Shown piece after piece: positions 8,775-17,066 of a stretch of 64,000 nucleotides of DNA. A program made the translations under genes and the position numbers. The notes under the pieces are model-generated. The model ran no database searches, was not told the DNA's origin, and saw only the letters and a list, made by a program, of their open reading frames with translations. Within the stretch, counting starts at the first letter, position 1. Each line of letters begins with the position of its first letter. Source of the stretch: Kitasatospora sp. NBC_00315 (GTDB lineage Bacteria > Actinomycetota > Actinomycetes > Streptomycetales > Streptomycetaceae); contig NZ_CP108025.1 in the NCBI RefSeq assembly GCF_041435095.1, forward strand, positions 5,890,001 to 5,954,000. The letters run 5' to 3'.

Positions 8775-8945
8775 CGGGCCGTCCGTAGACCTCGACGGTG
8801 CCGGCGGAGGCCGGCATGGCCGCTCGCCCCTCCCCGGGCGGTCCGGCTCGCCCGGCGCGGGGCGCGGGCTCACGGTTGCGGGGTCAGCGCCGGTGTCGCA
8901 CCGGCTTTCCCCGGGGGCAGGGCGGATGCAGTTGTGGTGCCCGTC
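8775..8945 (-). promoter_or_regulatory. Cobalamin (B12) riboswitch
   Basis: Read leftward, the leader contains the class hallmarks in order: CACAACTGCATCC, then GGGGAAAGCCGGTGCGAC (8910-8893), CGCTGACCCCGCAACCGTGAG, and the B12-box-like GAGCCGGACCGCCCGG, followed by a GCCGGC...GCCGGC hairpin before the first gene. The order and conserved core match the cobalamin riboswitch. It should shut off the five-gene operon when B12 is plentiful. The exact edges are estimated. Confidence 0.92.
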
Positions 8946-8946
8946 G

Positions 8947-8952
8947 ACTCTA
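8947..8952 (-). promoter_or_regulatory. -10 element of the B12 operon promoter
   Basis: TAGAGT on the minus strand fits the TAnnnT consensus. It places the transcript start near 8940, exactly at the 5' edge of the riboswitch. No clear -35 is seen. Confidence 0.5.
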
Positions 8953-9058
8953 GCCGCCCGTTCCGCCGCCGGTGCGCCACGGTGGTGTGGGCTCGGTCGC
9001 ACCGGCCCCGGGCGGGGCGCTCCGGTACAGGAACCGGTTCTCGTCCGGTGCACCAGGG

Positions 9059-9113
9059 CCGCCCCCGGGCCGCCCCGGGCCGACCTCGGCCGTCCGGGGC
9101 GGCCCGGGGGCGG
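9059..9113 (-). terminator. Terminator of the TetR-family gene
   Basis: A perfect 20-bp stem (9059-9078 with 9094-9113) begins 14 bp beyond the TetR stop codon. The loop can itself fold. Confidence 0.65.
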
Positions 9114-9126
9114 GGGCGGAGCCGGG

Positions 9127-9738
9127 TCAGGGCAGGGTCAGCAGCCGGGCGGCGGTCTGCAGGTCGGCGTGCACCTCGGCGATCGAGGCGCGTCCGGAGA
9201 GCCAGGCGACCAGGGCGGAGTGCCAGGTGTGCTCGATCACCCGGACGGCCGCCCGCTGCCGGGCGCTCGGCGGGCCGGCCTGGCCGATCGCGTCCAGGAT
9301 GATCTGTGAGGTGAGGCCGGAGACCCGGTCGACCTCGGCGCTCACCGAGCGGTCCGCGAAGGACAGCGCCCGGACCATCGCCTCGGCCAGCAGCGGCTCG
9401 CGCTGCAGCGCGTGGAAGGCCCGGGTGAGCGTCTCGGCGACCCGCGGCGCGGGGTCCTCCCCGGCCGGCGGATGCCGTCGGACCTGGTCCAGCAACTGCT
9501 GGAGCTGCTCCTGCATCACCGCGACCAGCAGGTGGACCTTGGAGGGGAAGTACCGGTACAGGGTGCCGAGCGCGACCTCGGCACCGTCGGCGACCTCGCG
9601 CATCTGGACCGCCTCGTACCCGCCCCGGTTCGCCAGCGCGGTGGCCGTGCGCAGGATCCGCCGCCGGCGTTCGGCCTGCCGCGGACTGAGCGCGGGGCCC
9701 GCGGGCTGCGCGGCGGAGTTGGTCGGGGGGGTCGGCAA
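9127..9738 (-). CDS. TetR-family regulator, KstR-like
   Basis: A DNA-binding repressor of about 203 aa from TTG 9738, which has GGGAG 5 nt upstream and gives the normal family length. The open frame extends to ATG 9906, but the extra residues are low-complexity and would run through the palindrome at 9883-9890. The HTH reads ERRRRILRTATALANRGGYEAVQMREVADGAEVALGTLYRYFPSKVHLL, the pattern of KstR, the mycobacterial cholesterol-catabolism repressor; the effector may be an acyl-CoA. It is divergent from the glycosyltransferase operon and probably regulates it and itself. The target is inferred. Confidence 0.85.
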   Translation of the reverse strand: MPTPPTNSAAQPAGPALSPRQAERRRRILRTATALANRGGYEAVQMREVADGAEVALGTLYRYFPSKVHLLVAVMQEQLQQLLDQVRRHPPAGEDPAPRVAETLTRAFHALQREPLLAEAMVRALSFADRSVSAEVDRVSGLTSQIILDAIGQAGPPSARQRAAVRVIEHTWHSALVAWLSGRASIAEVHADLQTAARLLTLP

Positions 9739-9878
9739 GAGGGCTCCCAGGGCGCGGGGTAACGGCGGCTCACGGGGTGGATCGGTGGTGGTCCGGCGGC
9801 GGATCGGTGGCGTGGCGCGAATCACCGGCCCTGGCTCCGAAGCACAAGCTACGGGCCGGTATCTTCGAGGTCTCTCAT

Positions 9879-9898
9879 TGTTCACATGTGCAATGACG
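9879..9898. promoter_or_regulatory. Candidate TetR operator
   Basis: The perfect core CACATGTG (9883-9890) is flanked by TTG/CAA half-sites (TTGTTCACATGTGCAA). It lies between the divergent TetR and glycosyltransferase genes, in the most AT-rich part of the spacer. Confidence 0.45.
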
Positions 9899-9999
9899 AC
9901 CTCCACAGCACAGTGAAACCTGATCTACTTTAGCGCCGTGGCCGTCCTGCGGTCCGGACCAGTGATTCAGACCCGAACAGCAGAGATAAGGGGCCGAGG

Positions 10000-11307
10000 A
10001 TGACCGCGCAGCCGCTGCGGATTGCCTTGCTGTCCTACCGCGGCGACCCGTTCTGCGGCGGCCAGGGCGTGTACGTCCGGCACCTGTCCCGCGAACTGGC
10101 GCGCCTGGGCCACCACGTGGACGTGATCGGCTCCCAGCCCTTCCCGGTGCTGGACGAGGTCGAGGGCCCCGGGTCGGTGCGGCTGGTGGAGCTGCCGAGC
10201 CTGGACCTCTACCGCGCCGACGACCCCTTCCGGACGCCTGGGCTCGCCGAGTACCGGGGGCCGGTGGACGTGCTGGAGGTCGCCACGATGAGAACCGGCG
10301 GCTTCCCCGAGCCGCTGACCTTCTCGCTGCGCGCCCGGCGGTACCTGGCCCGGCACAAGGGCCGCTACGACGTCGTCCACGACAACCAGACCCTCGGCTA
10401 CGGCCTGCTCGGGCTCGAACGGCACGGCTTCCCGCTGGTCACCACGATCCATCACCCGATCACCGTGGACCGGCAGTTGGAGCTCGACGCGGCGCCGACC
10501 CGGCTGCGCCGGCTCTCGCTGCGCCGGTGGTACGCCTTCACCCGGATGCAGCGCCGGGTGGCCGCCCGGCTGGCGCACGTGATCACCGTCTCCGGCACCT
10601 CCAAGACCGAGATCGCCGAGCACCTGGGCGTCGCGCCCGGTGCCATCACGGTGGTGCCGATCGGCGCCGACACCCGGCTCTGGTCGCCCTCCCCGGAGGT
10701 CGCCACCGTGCCGGGGCGGATCGTCACCACCTCCAGCGCGGACGTCCCGCTGAAGGGCCTGGTCCACCTGGTCGAGGCGCTGGCCAAGCTCCGCACCGAG
10801 CGCGAGGCGCACCTGGTGGTGGTCTGCAAGCAGCGGTCGGACGGCCCGGTCGCGGAGGCCGTGCGGCGGTTCGGCCTGGAGCCGTACATCGAGTTCCGCA
10901 GCGGGCTGACCGACCAGGAGCTGGTCGATCTCTACCGCTCGGCCGAGGTGGCCTGCGTGCCGTCCCTGTACGAGGGCTTCTCGCTGCCGGCCGCCGAGGC
11001 GATGGCCACCGGGACGGCGCTGGTCGCCACCACCGGCGGGGCGATCCCCGAGGTCGCCGGGCCGGACGGGGAGAGCTGTCTCGCGGTGCCCCCCGGTGAC
11101 GCGGACGCGCTGGCGACCGCGCTCGGGCGCCTGCTGGACGACCCCGGGCTGCGGGCGGCGCTCGGCGCGGCCGGGCGCGAGCGGGTGCTGGCCCGGTTCA
11201 CCTGGGAGCGGGCGGCGGAGCTGACCGTCGAGGGCTATCGCGCGGCGATCGCGACCGGCGCCGGCCGGCACGCGCGGTCCGGCGCTGGCTGGCGCTACGT
11301 CGCCTGA
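10000..11307 (+). CDS. Glycosyltransferase family 4 (GT-B)
   Basis: A 435-aa retaining glycosyltransferase. ATG 10000 follows AAGGGG. The N-terminal Rossmann domain opens with LRIALLSYRGDPFCGGQGVYVRHLSRELARLGHHVDVIG, with the nucleotide-loop glycines; the C-terminal domain has the donor-binding E-x7-E motif in YEGFSLPAAEAMATG. No signal peptide or membrane helix is present, so it acts in the cytoplasm or at the membrane face. It precedes a methyltransferase and an alpha-toroid protein, the latter two overlapping by GTGA. The trio suggests synthesis of a modified glycoconjugate or glycolipid; donor and acceptor are unknown. Confidence 0.9.
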   Translation: MTAQPLRIALLSYRGDPFCGGQGVYVRHLSRELARLGHHVDVIGSQPFPVLDEVEGPGSVRLVELPSLDLYRADDPFRTPGLAEYRGPVDVLEVATMRTGGFPEPLTFSLRARRYLARHKGRYDVVHDNQTLGYGLLGLERHGFPLVTTIHHPITVDRQLELDAAPTRLRRLSLRRWYAFTRMQRRVAARLAHVITVSGTSKTEIAEHLGVAPGAITVVPIGADTRLWSPSPEVATVPGRIVTTSSADVPLKGLVHLVEALAKLRTEREAHLVVVCKQRSDGPVAEAVRRFGLEPYIEFRSGLTDQELVDLYRSAEVACVPSLYEGFSLPAAEAMATGTALVATTGGAIPEVAGPDGESCLAVPPGDADALATALGRLLDDPGLRAALGAAGRERVLARFTWERAAELTVEGYRAAIATGAGRHARSGAGWRYVA

Positions 11308-11390
11308 TCCGCCGCCGTCCGCACGTCACGCCGTCCGTCGCGGTGACGTAGCGTCAAGAACGTTTGGTACCAAGGAATGGGAGCCCCGCA

Positions 11391-12137
11391 GTGCTGACCG
11401 TCGATTTCTCGCGCTTCCCGCTCGCCCCCGGCGACCGGGTGCTCGACCTGGGCTGCGGCGGGGGCCGGCACGCCTTCGAGTGCTACCGGCGCGGCGCCAA
11501 CGTGGTCGCCCTCGACCAGAACGCCGACGAGATCGCCGAGGTCCGGAAGTGGTTCGCGGCGATGGAGGAGGCCGGCGAGGCCCCGGCCGGAGCCTCCGCC
11601 GTGGCGATGGAGGGCAACGCCCTGGCGCTGCCCTTCGAGGACGAGTCCTTCGACAAGATCATCATCTCCGAGGTGATGGAGCACATCCCCGACGACAAGG
11701 GGGTGCTGGCCGAGATGTTCCGGGTGCTCAGGCCCGGCGGTCTGCTGGCCGTCACCGTTCCGCGCTGGCTGCCCGAGAAGATCTGCTGGGCGCTCTCCGA
11801 CGAGTACCACGCGAACGAGGGCGGCCACATCCGCATCTACCGCGGCGACGAGCTGCTGGAGCGGCTGACGGACGCCGGCCTCACGCCGTACGGCACCCAC
11901 CACGCGCACGCGCTGCACTCGCCGTACTGGTGGATCAAGTGCGCGGTCGGCGTCGGCAACGACAAGGCGCTGCCGGTCAAGGCCTACCACCAGCTGCTGG
12001 TCTGGGACATCGTCGGCACCCCGGTGATCAGCACCCTCACCAAGGCCGCCGAGAAGGCGCTCAACCCGGTCATCGGCAAGAGCTTCGTCGCGTACGCCAG
12101 CAAGCCGCACCGGCCCGCCGACGGGGCCACCGCGTGA
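11391..12137 (+). CDS. Class I SAM-dependent methyltransferase
   Basis: A 248-aa enzyme. GTG 11391 is chosen because GGGAG lies 8 nt upstream. Motif I is VLDLGCGGGRHAFECYRRG, the motif II acid is VVALDQN, and the later motif is FDKIIISEVMEHIPDDKGVLAEMFRVLRPGGLLAVTVP, as in Methyltransf_11 enzymes acting on small molecules or lipids. It is coupled through GTGA to the toroid protein. The acceptor is not evident. Confidence 0.9.
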   Translation: MLTVDFSRFPLAPGDRVLDLGCGGGRHAFECYRRGANVVALDQNADEIAEVRKWFAAMEEAGEAPAGASAVAMEGNALALPFEDESFDKIIISEVMEHIPDDKGVLAEMFRVLRPGGLLAVTVPRWLPEKICWALSDEYHANEGGHIRIYRGDELLERLTDAGLTPYGTHHAHALHSPYWWIKCAVGVGNDKALPVKAYHQLLVWDIVGTPVISTLTKAAEKALNPVIGKSFVAYASKPHRPADGATA

Positions 12138-13192
12138 CCGCCGCCGTCCCCGAGGTGCTGCTGCTCGACGGGGTGCTGGACGCCGAGCAGGCCGCCGCGA
12201 CCGTCCACAGCATCCTGCGCGAGCAGCGTCCCGACGGTGCCATCCCGTGGTTCGGCGGCCACCACCTCGACCCCTGGGACCACACCGAGGCGGCGATGGC
12301 CCTCGACACGGCCGGCGAGCACGCCGCCGCCGAGGCCGCCTACCGCTGGCTGGTGGCGAACCAGAACACCGACGGCTCCTGGTACGCCGGCTACACCGAG
12401 GGCGAGGTCTCCAACGCGTCCAAGGAGACCAACTTCTGCGCGTACCTCGCGGTCGGCGTCTGGCACCACCACCTCAGCACCGGCGACGACGCCTTCCTTG
12501 AGTGGATCTGGCCGACCGTCAGGCGTGCGCTCGACTTCACCGTCGGTCTGCGGCTGCCCGGCGGCCCGATCGCCTGGCGGCTCGACGAGGACGGTACCGC
12601 GCCCGAGGAGGCGCTGCTCACCGGCTCGTCCAGCATCCTGCACGCGCTGCGCTGCGGACTCGCCGTCGCCGACTACCTGGAGGAGCCCCAGCCCGACTGG
12701 GAGCTGGCCGCCGGCCGGCTGCGGCACGCGGTGGCCCGTCACCCGGAGCGCTTCCTCGACAAGGACCGCTTCTCGATGGACTGGTACTACCCCGTGCTCG
12801 GCACCGCACTGCGCGGCCCGGCCGCCGTGGAGCGGATCGAGCGGGACTGGCACCGGTTCGTGGTGCCGGGTCTGGGCGTGCGCTGCGTCAGCGACCGCCC
12901 CTGGGTCACCGGCGGCGAGAGTGCCGAACTCGCCCTGGCACTGTGGGCGGTCGGCGAGTCCGACCGCGCGGTGGAGATCCTGCGCTGGATCCAGCGCCTG
13001 CGGCACACCGACGGCTCGTACTGGACGGGATACGTCTTCGAGGACGACGTCGTCTGGCCCGAGGAGCGCACCACCTGGACGGCCGGCGCGCTGCTGCTCG
13101 CGGTCGCCGCGCTCGGCGGTGACCCGGCCACGGTGGCGGTGTTCGGCGGCGAGGAGCTGCCCGCCGGTCTCGTGGTGCGCGACTGCTGCTGA
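12134..13192 (+). CDS. Alpha/alpha-toroid (prenyltransferase-like / glycosidase-like) protein
   Basis: A 352-aa soluble protein starting at GTG 12134 inside the methyltransferase stop. It has the repeated helical pairs of the (alpha/alpha)6 fold, with PDGAIPWFGGHHLDPWDHTEAAMAL, NQNTDGSWYAGY and a C-terminal RHTDGSYWTGYVFEDDVVWPEERTTWTAGALLLA repeat. Histidine/aspartate clusters (HHLDPWDH) could be catalytic or metal-binding. Streptomyces annotations call such proteins prenyltransferase, but the fold is equally that of several glycosidases. Together with the glycosyltransferase it is probably a sugar- or lipid-processing enzyme; the reaction is unknown. Confidence 0.8.
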   Translation: MTAAVPEVLLLDGVLDAEQAAATVHSILREQRPDGAIPWFGGHHLDPWDHTEAAMALDTAGEHAAAEAAYRWLVANQNTDGSWYAGYTEGEVSNASKETNFCAYLAVGVWHHHLSTGDDAFLEWIWPTVRRALDFTVGLRLPGGPIAWRLDEDGTAPEEALLTGSSSILHALRCGLAVADYLEEPQPDWELAAGRLRHAVARHPERFLDKDRFSMDWYYPVLGTALRGPAAVERIERDWHRFVVPGLGVRCVSDRPWVTGGESAELALALWAVGESDRAVEILRWIQRLRHTDGSYWTGYVFEDDVVWPEERTTWTAGALLLAVAALGGDPATVAVFGGEELPAGLVVRDCC

Positions 13193-13211
13193 GCGGCCTG
13201 CCGCGGCGGAG

Positions 13212-13263
13212 GACGACGGAGGGGGCGGGACCGGAGCGATCCGGTCCCGCCCCCTCCGTCGTC
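13212..13263. terminator. Bidirectional terminator
   Basis: A perfect 23-bp stem (13212-13234 with 13241-13263) and the 6-nt loop AGCGAT lie between convergent genes. Confidence 0.85.
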
Positions 13264-13271
13264 GGAGCCCG

Positions 13272-14213
13272 TCAGCCGCGCTGGATGTCCGCGGCCTCGT
13301 TCAGCACACCCTGGCTGCCGTCCTGGAGCTGCGCGACCAGCGCGGCGCCGCGCTGCTCGACGGCGAGGTACCAGGTACCGGGGACCAGCTGCCCGACCGG
13401 GGCGCCGGAGGGGTTGTCCTTCGGAGCCAGCTGGCGGGGCGCCGGGACGGCGAACCAGAACGGCGCGAAGTCGGCGGCCGGAGCGGCGGCGGCCGCCGGG
13501 GCGCTCTGGGCCTGCACCGGCTGGGGCTGGGCCTGCTGGCCGCCGAAGGAGGCGTCCTGCGGCTGGCCGGGGGCCGGGTAGCCGTACCCGCCCTGCTGCG
13601 GCTGGCCGTAGGCCGGCGGCTGCGCGGACTCCTGGCCGGGGGCCGGGTAGCCGTACTGGCCGGGCTGGGCGCCCTGCTGCGGCTGGCCGGCGCCGGGGGC
13701 CGGGTAGCCGGCCGCGCCGGGGTAGCCCGGCTGGACGGCGGGCTTGTCGGCCACCAGCGGGGCCTGGAGCGCGGGCACCAGCGGTCCGGCGGCGGCCGCG
13801 CCGGCGAGCACGATCAGCGACAGGACGGCGAGCCAGGCACCGAAGCCGTGGCCGACCGCGCTGCTGTCGCCGCCGCCGCCGAGCGCCCACAGGGAGGCCC
13901 AGAGCGCGGCGACCGAGAAGGCGATGCCCCACTGGTCGAGGCGCAGGCCGAGCACCTGGCGGGTGGCGGCGGCCGCGCCCTGGAAGCGGTGCACCAGGAT
14001 CAGGGCGGCGGCGGCCAGACCGAGCAGGAACACCGACGGCAGCACCGGGAACAGGCCGGTGTTCCAGGCACTGAACGAGGACGAGTAGCAGCTCGAACTC
14101 TTGATGCCGGAGCAGGCGTCGAAGGTCTGGTACGGCAGGAAGGATGCGATGAACAGCAGGACGGCCGCACCTGCGACGGCGGCGTCTCCCCTGGTGAGAG
14201 CGCGCAGATTCAC
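13272..14213 (-). CDS. Four-helix membrane protein with Pro/Gln/Tyr-rich repeat linker
   Basis: A 313-aa protein from GTG 14213, with GAGGGG about 8 nt upstream; the longer open frame upstream is not coding-like. Residues 1-160 contain about four hydrophobic helices (VAGAAVLLFIASFLPYQTF, LFPVLPSVFLLGLAAAALILV, WGIAFSVAALWASLWAL, AWLAVLSLIVLAGAAAAG). A low-complexity linker follows, built from repeats of GYPAPG, QPQQG and similar. A globular cytoplasmic tail (FAPFWFAVPAPRQLAPKD...GTWYLAVEQRGAALVAQLQDGSQGVLNEAADIQ) ends the protein. It resembles actinobacterial DUF5336-type membrane proteins. Function is unknown. Confidence 0.75.
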   Translation of the reverse strand: MNLRALTRGDAAVAGAAVLLFIASFLPYQTFDACSGIKSSSCYSSSFSAWNTGLFPVLPSVFLLGLAAAALILVHRFQGAAAATRQVLGLRLDQWGIAFSVAALWASLWALGGGGDSSAVGHGFGAWLAVLSLIVLAGAAAAGPLVPALQAPLVADKPAVQPGYPGAAGYPAPGAGQPQQGAQPGQYGYPAPGQESAQPPAYGQPQQGGYGYPAPGQPQDASFGGQQAQPQPVQAQSAPAAAAAPAADFAPFWFAVPAPRQLAPKDNPSGAPVGQLVPGTWYLAVEQRGAALVAQLQDGSQGVLNEAADIQRG

Positions 14214-14386
14214 TAACGTTCCCCTCGTTGGTGTGTCGTGGACGGCAGCTTGCGTGTTCGGCTTACCGGTCGGGCTTACCGGACGGGAAAACTCCCGAAC
14301 GGACCAAGAGCCTAGGGCCAACGCATGAGCGTGTGCACGGCGGGCTCCGTAATGGGGCAAAGTCGTTGCAAAACCAGCGCCGCAGG

Positions 14387-15427
14387 TCAGCCCGGTGTGG
14401 TCAGAAACGCCGTCAGGGCGTCCACGATGCCCTGGGCGGCCTGCTGGCGCCACTGAGGGTCGGTCATCCGCTGTGCGTCACCGGCGTTGCGCATGTTGCC
14501 GCACTCGATGAACACCTTGGGGACGGTGGAGAGGTTCAGCCCGCCGAGGTCCGAGCGGGTGTCCAGGCCCTGCGAGGCGATGTAGTCGGCGTACGGTTCG
14601 CCCGTCGCGGCCCTGAACCTGTCCCGCAGCAGCAGGCCGAGACGGTGGGACGGCTCCACGATCGCCGTGGTGTTCGCCCGGCCGGCGACCACCTTGGCCG
14701 GCATGATCACGTGGAATCCGCTGCCGGAGGCCGGTCCGCCGTCCCCGTGCACCGAGACGGCGGCGTCCGCGTGCGCGGCGTTGCCCGCCTTGGCGCGGTC
14801 GTCTATGCAGGGGCCCCACGGCTTGTCGCCGTCCTGGGTGAACACCACGGTCGCGCCCCGGGCCTCCAGCAGCGCGCGGGCCCGGCGCGAGACGTCCAGG
14901 GTGTAGTCCGCCTCGCTGTAACCGGCGTTGGTCTCGGTGCCGGTGGTGTCGCACTCCTTGCGGGCGTTGCCGATGTCGACCTGACGGTTGATCTCGGTGG
15001 TGTGCCGCCCGTTGGCGGTGTTGTGGCCGGGATCGAGCAGCACGGTGCGGCCCGCCAGCGCGCGGTCGGTGGGCGCGGCCACCGGGGCCGGTGCGGTAGC
15101 GCCACCGGCCGGTGCGGCACCGGAACCCGCCGGGCTCGCGGCCGCGGCGGGAGCGCCGGCCTGCGGGCTCGCGGGAGGCAGTGTCGTCGGCCAGGCGGTC
15201 AGCACCTCGGGATCGGGCACGGCCTCGGCCGTCGAACCGATCGAGCGGGCGGGGGCGGGGGCGCCCCCGGCGACCGCGTGCCACCCCAGCCAGCCCACCA
15301 GGCCGAGCGGCAGCAGCGCGCCGCCGAGGGCCAGCGCGCGCCACCGGGTGACGCGCCGGGGCCGGTCCGGTCCGGGGCCGTCGTCGGCCGGCCGGAGGTC
15401 GGGGTGCTGGGGGTCGGTGCCGGTCAC
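14387..15427 (-). CDS. N-acetylmuramoyl-L-alanine amidase (Amidase_3)
   Basis: A 346-aa cell-wall hydrolase. GTG 15427 begins 7 bp after the preceding stop, so it is in an operon with the membrane protein at 15435-16847. One N-terminal membrane anchor (ALALGGALLPLGLVGWLGW, about 31-50) and an Ala/Pro/Ser linker precede the catalytic domain, which starts at LAGRTVLLDPGHNT. The zinc ligands appear as DPGH, the E in YSEADYTLDVSRRARALLEARGATVVFTQ and H in AVSVHGDGG; FIECGNMRN carries the catalytic glutamate. It cleaves the stem peptide from muramic acid outside the membrane. Confidence 0.92.
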   Translation of the reverse strand: MTGTDPQHPDLRPADDGPGPDRPRRVTRWRALALGGALLPLGLVGWLGWHAVAGGAPAPARSIGSTAEAVPDPEVLTAWPTTLPPASPQAGAPAAAASPAGSGAAPAGGATAPAPVAAPTDRALAGRTVLLDPGHNTANGRHTTEINRQVDIGNARKECDTTGTETNAGYSEADYTLDVSRRARALLEARGATVVFTQDGDKPWGPCIDDRAKAGNAAHADAAVSVHGDGGPASGSGFHVIMPAKVVAGRANTTAIVEPSHRLGLLLRDRFRAATGEPYADYIASQGLDTRSDLGGLNLSTVPKVFIECGNMRNAGDAQRMTDPQWRQQAAQGIVDALTAFLTTPG

Positions 15428-15434
15428 GAGTCGT

Positions 15435-16847
15435 TCAGATCCTGTCCCAGGTGCGCTGTGTCAGACCGTACGCGTCGGCGGTCGGCTTCCACTTGCTGAC
15501 GAAGTCCTTCTTGGACTGGGTGGCCTGCGGGTTGAGCTCGTCCGCCCGCTTCTTCTCCGGAGTGCTCGGCGCCGTGCCGGAGCAGCCCTTGGCGGCGACG
15601 GCCCTGGCCCAGGTCGCGTAGGCGCGGTCGATGTCGCCCGACTGCTGCCACGCGGTCTTCAGGGTCTGCACGGCGTCCGCCCCGCCGGGTACGTCACCCA
15701 CGTCCAACGTAGCCAGATCGGCCAGGAGTTGGTCGCGCTGGGTGGCCCCCGTGTCGAAGACCTGGGCGGCGCTCTCGATGTCCGCCCTGGCCGGGCAGCT
15801 GCTGACCTTGGCCACCGCGCTGCCGATCGGCGCCTTGGCCGTCTCGGCGCGGCCGAGCAGCTCGTCCAGCGCCTTGGCCTGCGCCGGGGCGTTCGCGCCG
15901 GCGGAGGGGCCCGCGCTCGGAGAGGCGCTGGGGCTCGCTCCGGCCGTGGACGCGGCGCCCGCGGAGGCGCCGTCCCCGCTCGGCAGCGGCGCCGGCTGCC
16001 CGCCGCCGGCCGTGGTGGCGGAGGGGGCGGGGCTCGCCGTCCGGCTGTTCGAGTCGCCGTTGCTGTTCTGCACCGCCCACACCACACCCGCGCCCAGTCC
16101 GAGGACGAGCAGCAGGCCGACGGTGACGAGAAGCGGGGTGCGGTTGCGCGGCGCCGGCTCCTCGTCGTACCGGCCGATCTCCTCGTGGCCGGGCCGGCCG
16201 GCGTAGCCGTCGGCGGGCGGGTACGGTCCCTGGGCGTACTGCTCCTGCGGGTACGGGCTCTGCGCCTGCTGCTCCGGCTGGAAGGGGCCCGGTGGGAACG
16301 AGTCCGGCGGGAAGGGGCCCGGCGGGAAGGGTCCCGGCGGCGGGCCTGCCGGCGCGGCGGGGCCGGTGTGCCCCGGGAACGGCGCCGGGCCGACGGCGTG
16401 CCCGGGGAAGCCCTGGGCCGGCCCGGCCTGCGGCTGGTACGGCGGCCGGCCGTGCGGCTGCTCGGACTGCGGCGGCGGGTAGCCGTAACCGCCGGGCACC
16501 GTCGGCGTGATCCGGGTCGGGGCCGTTTCGGGGCCGGACGACGGGGTCAGGTACGGGCGCGGCGTCGGCGGCCCGGGCTGCGGCGGGGGACCGGGGCGCT
16601 GCGGCGCCGGCGGTTGCGGGGCCGACTGCTGGGGCCTGCCCGGCCCGGGCGGCGGCGGGGCCGGAGCGCCGGAGGGTGTCCCGTCGGACGGCGCGCTCGG
16701 TGCCGTCTCGGGTGGTGCGGGCTGCTGCGGCGGTCCGGAGCTGCCCGCACCCGGCGGGCCTGCCGGAGTACCGCGCACCCAGCCGCCTGCGCCCCCCCGG
16801 GCACTGGGATCCCACACCGCCGGAGCGGTGTTGTTCTGGTCCGTCAT
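15435..16847 (-). CDS. Proline-rich single-pass membrane protein
   Basis: A 470-aa protein from ATG 16847, with a G-rich ribosome site. About 250 residues of cytoplasmic Pro/Gly/Gln-rich low complexity precede one membrane helix (TPLLVTVGLLLVLGLGAGVVWAVQ). The extracellular part has a Ser/Ala/Pro linker and a helical domain of about 150 aa with two cysteines (SCPARADIESAAQVFDTGATQRDQLLADLATLDVGDVPGG and AKGCSG). It is transcribed just ahead of the amidase and may position or regulate it. The family is conserved in Streptomyces as a hypothetical protein. Confidence 0.78.
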   Translation of the reverse strand: MTDQNNTAPAVWDPSARGGAGGWVRGTPAGPPGAGSSGPPQQPAPPETAPSAPSDGTPSGAPAPPPPGPGRPQQSAPQPPAPQRPGPPPQPGPPTPRPYLTPSSGPETAPTRITPTVPGGYGYPPPQSEQPHGRPPYQPQAGPAQGFPGHAVGPAPFPGHTGPAAPAGPPPGPFPPGPFPPDSFPPGPFQPEQQAQSPYPQEQYAQGPYPPADGYAGRPGHEEIGRYDEEPAPRNRTPLLVTVGLLLVLGLGAGVVWAVQNSNGDSNSRTASPAPSATTAGGGQPAPLPSGDGASAGAASTAGASPSASPSAGPSAGANAPAQAKALDELLGRAETAKAPIGSAVAKVSSCPARADIESAAQVFDTGATQRDQLLADLATLDVGDVPGGADAVQTLKTAWQQSGDIDRAYATWARAVAAKGCSGTAPSTPEKKRADELNPQATQSKKDFVSKWKPTADAYGLTQRTWDRI

Positions 16848-17066
16848 GCGTTCGCCCCCGCCGTCCTGCCTCGCCGTGCGTGTCCGTACGTGTCCGTGTC
16901 GCCGTCGCGGCGCCGGGAGGAACCGCGCGGCCACCGTACCCGGAGAACCCCGGACGGCGTGCCCCGGCACCCGGACAACCATGCGACCAGGCACGACGGT
17001 AGAGCATTCGTGATCACGGCGGGGGCGGACGCCGGAGCCCGGGACGATCGGCCGTCGGGCGCCCGC

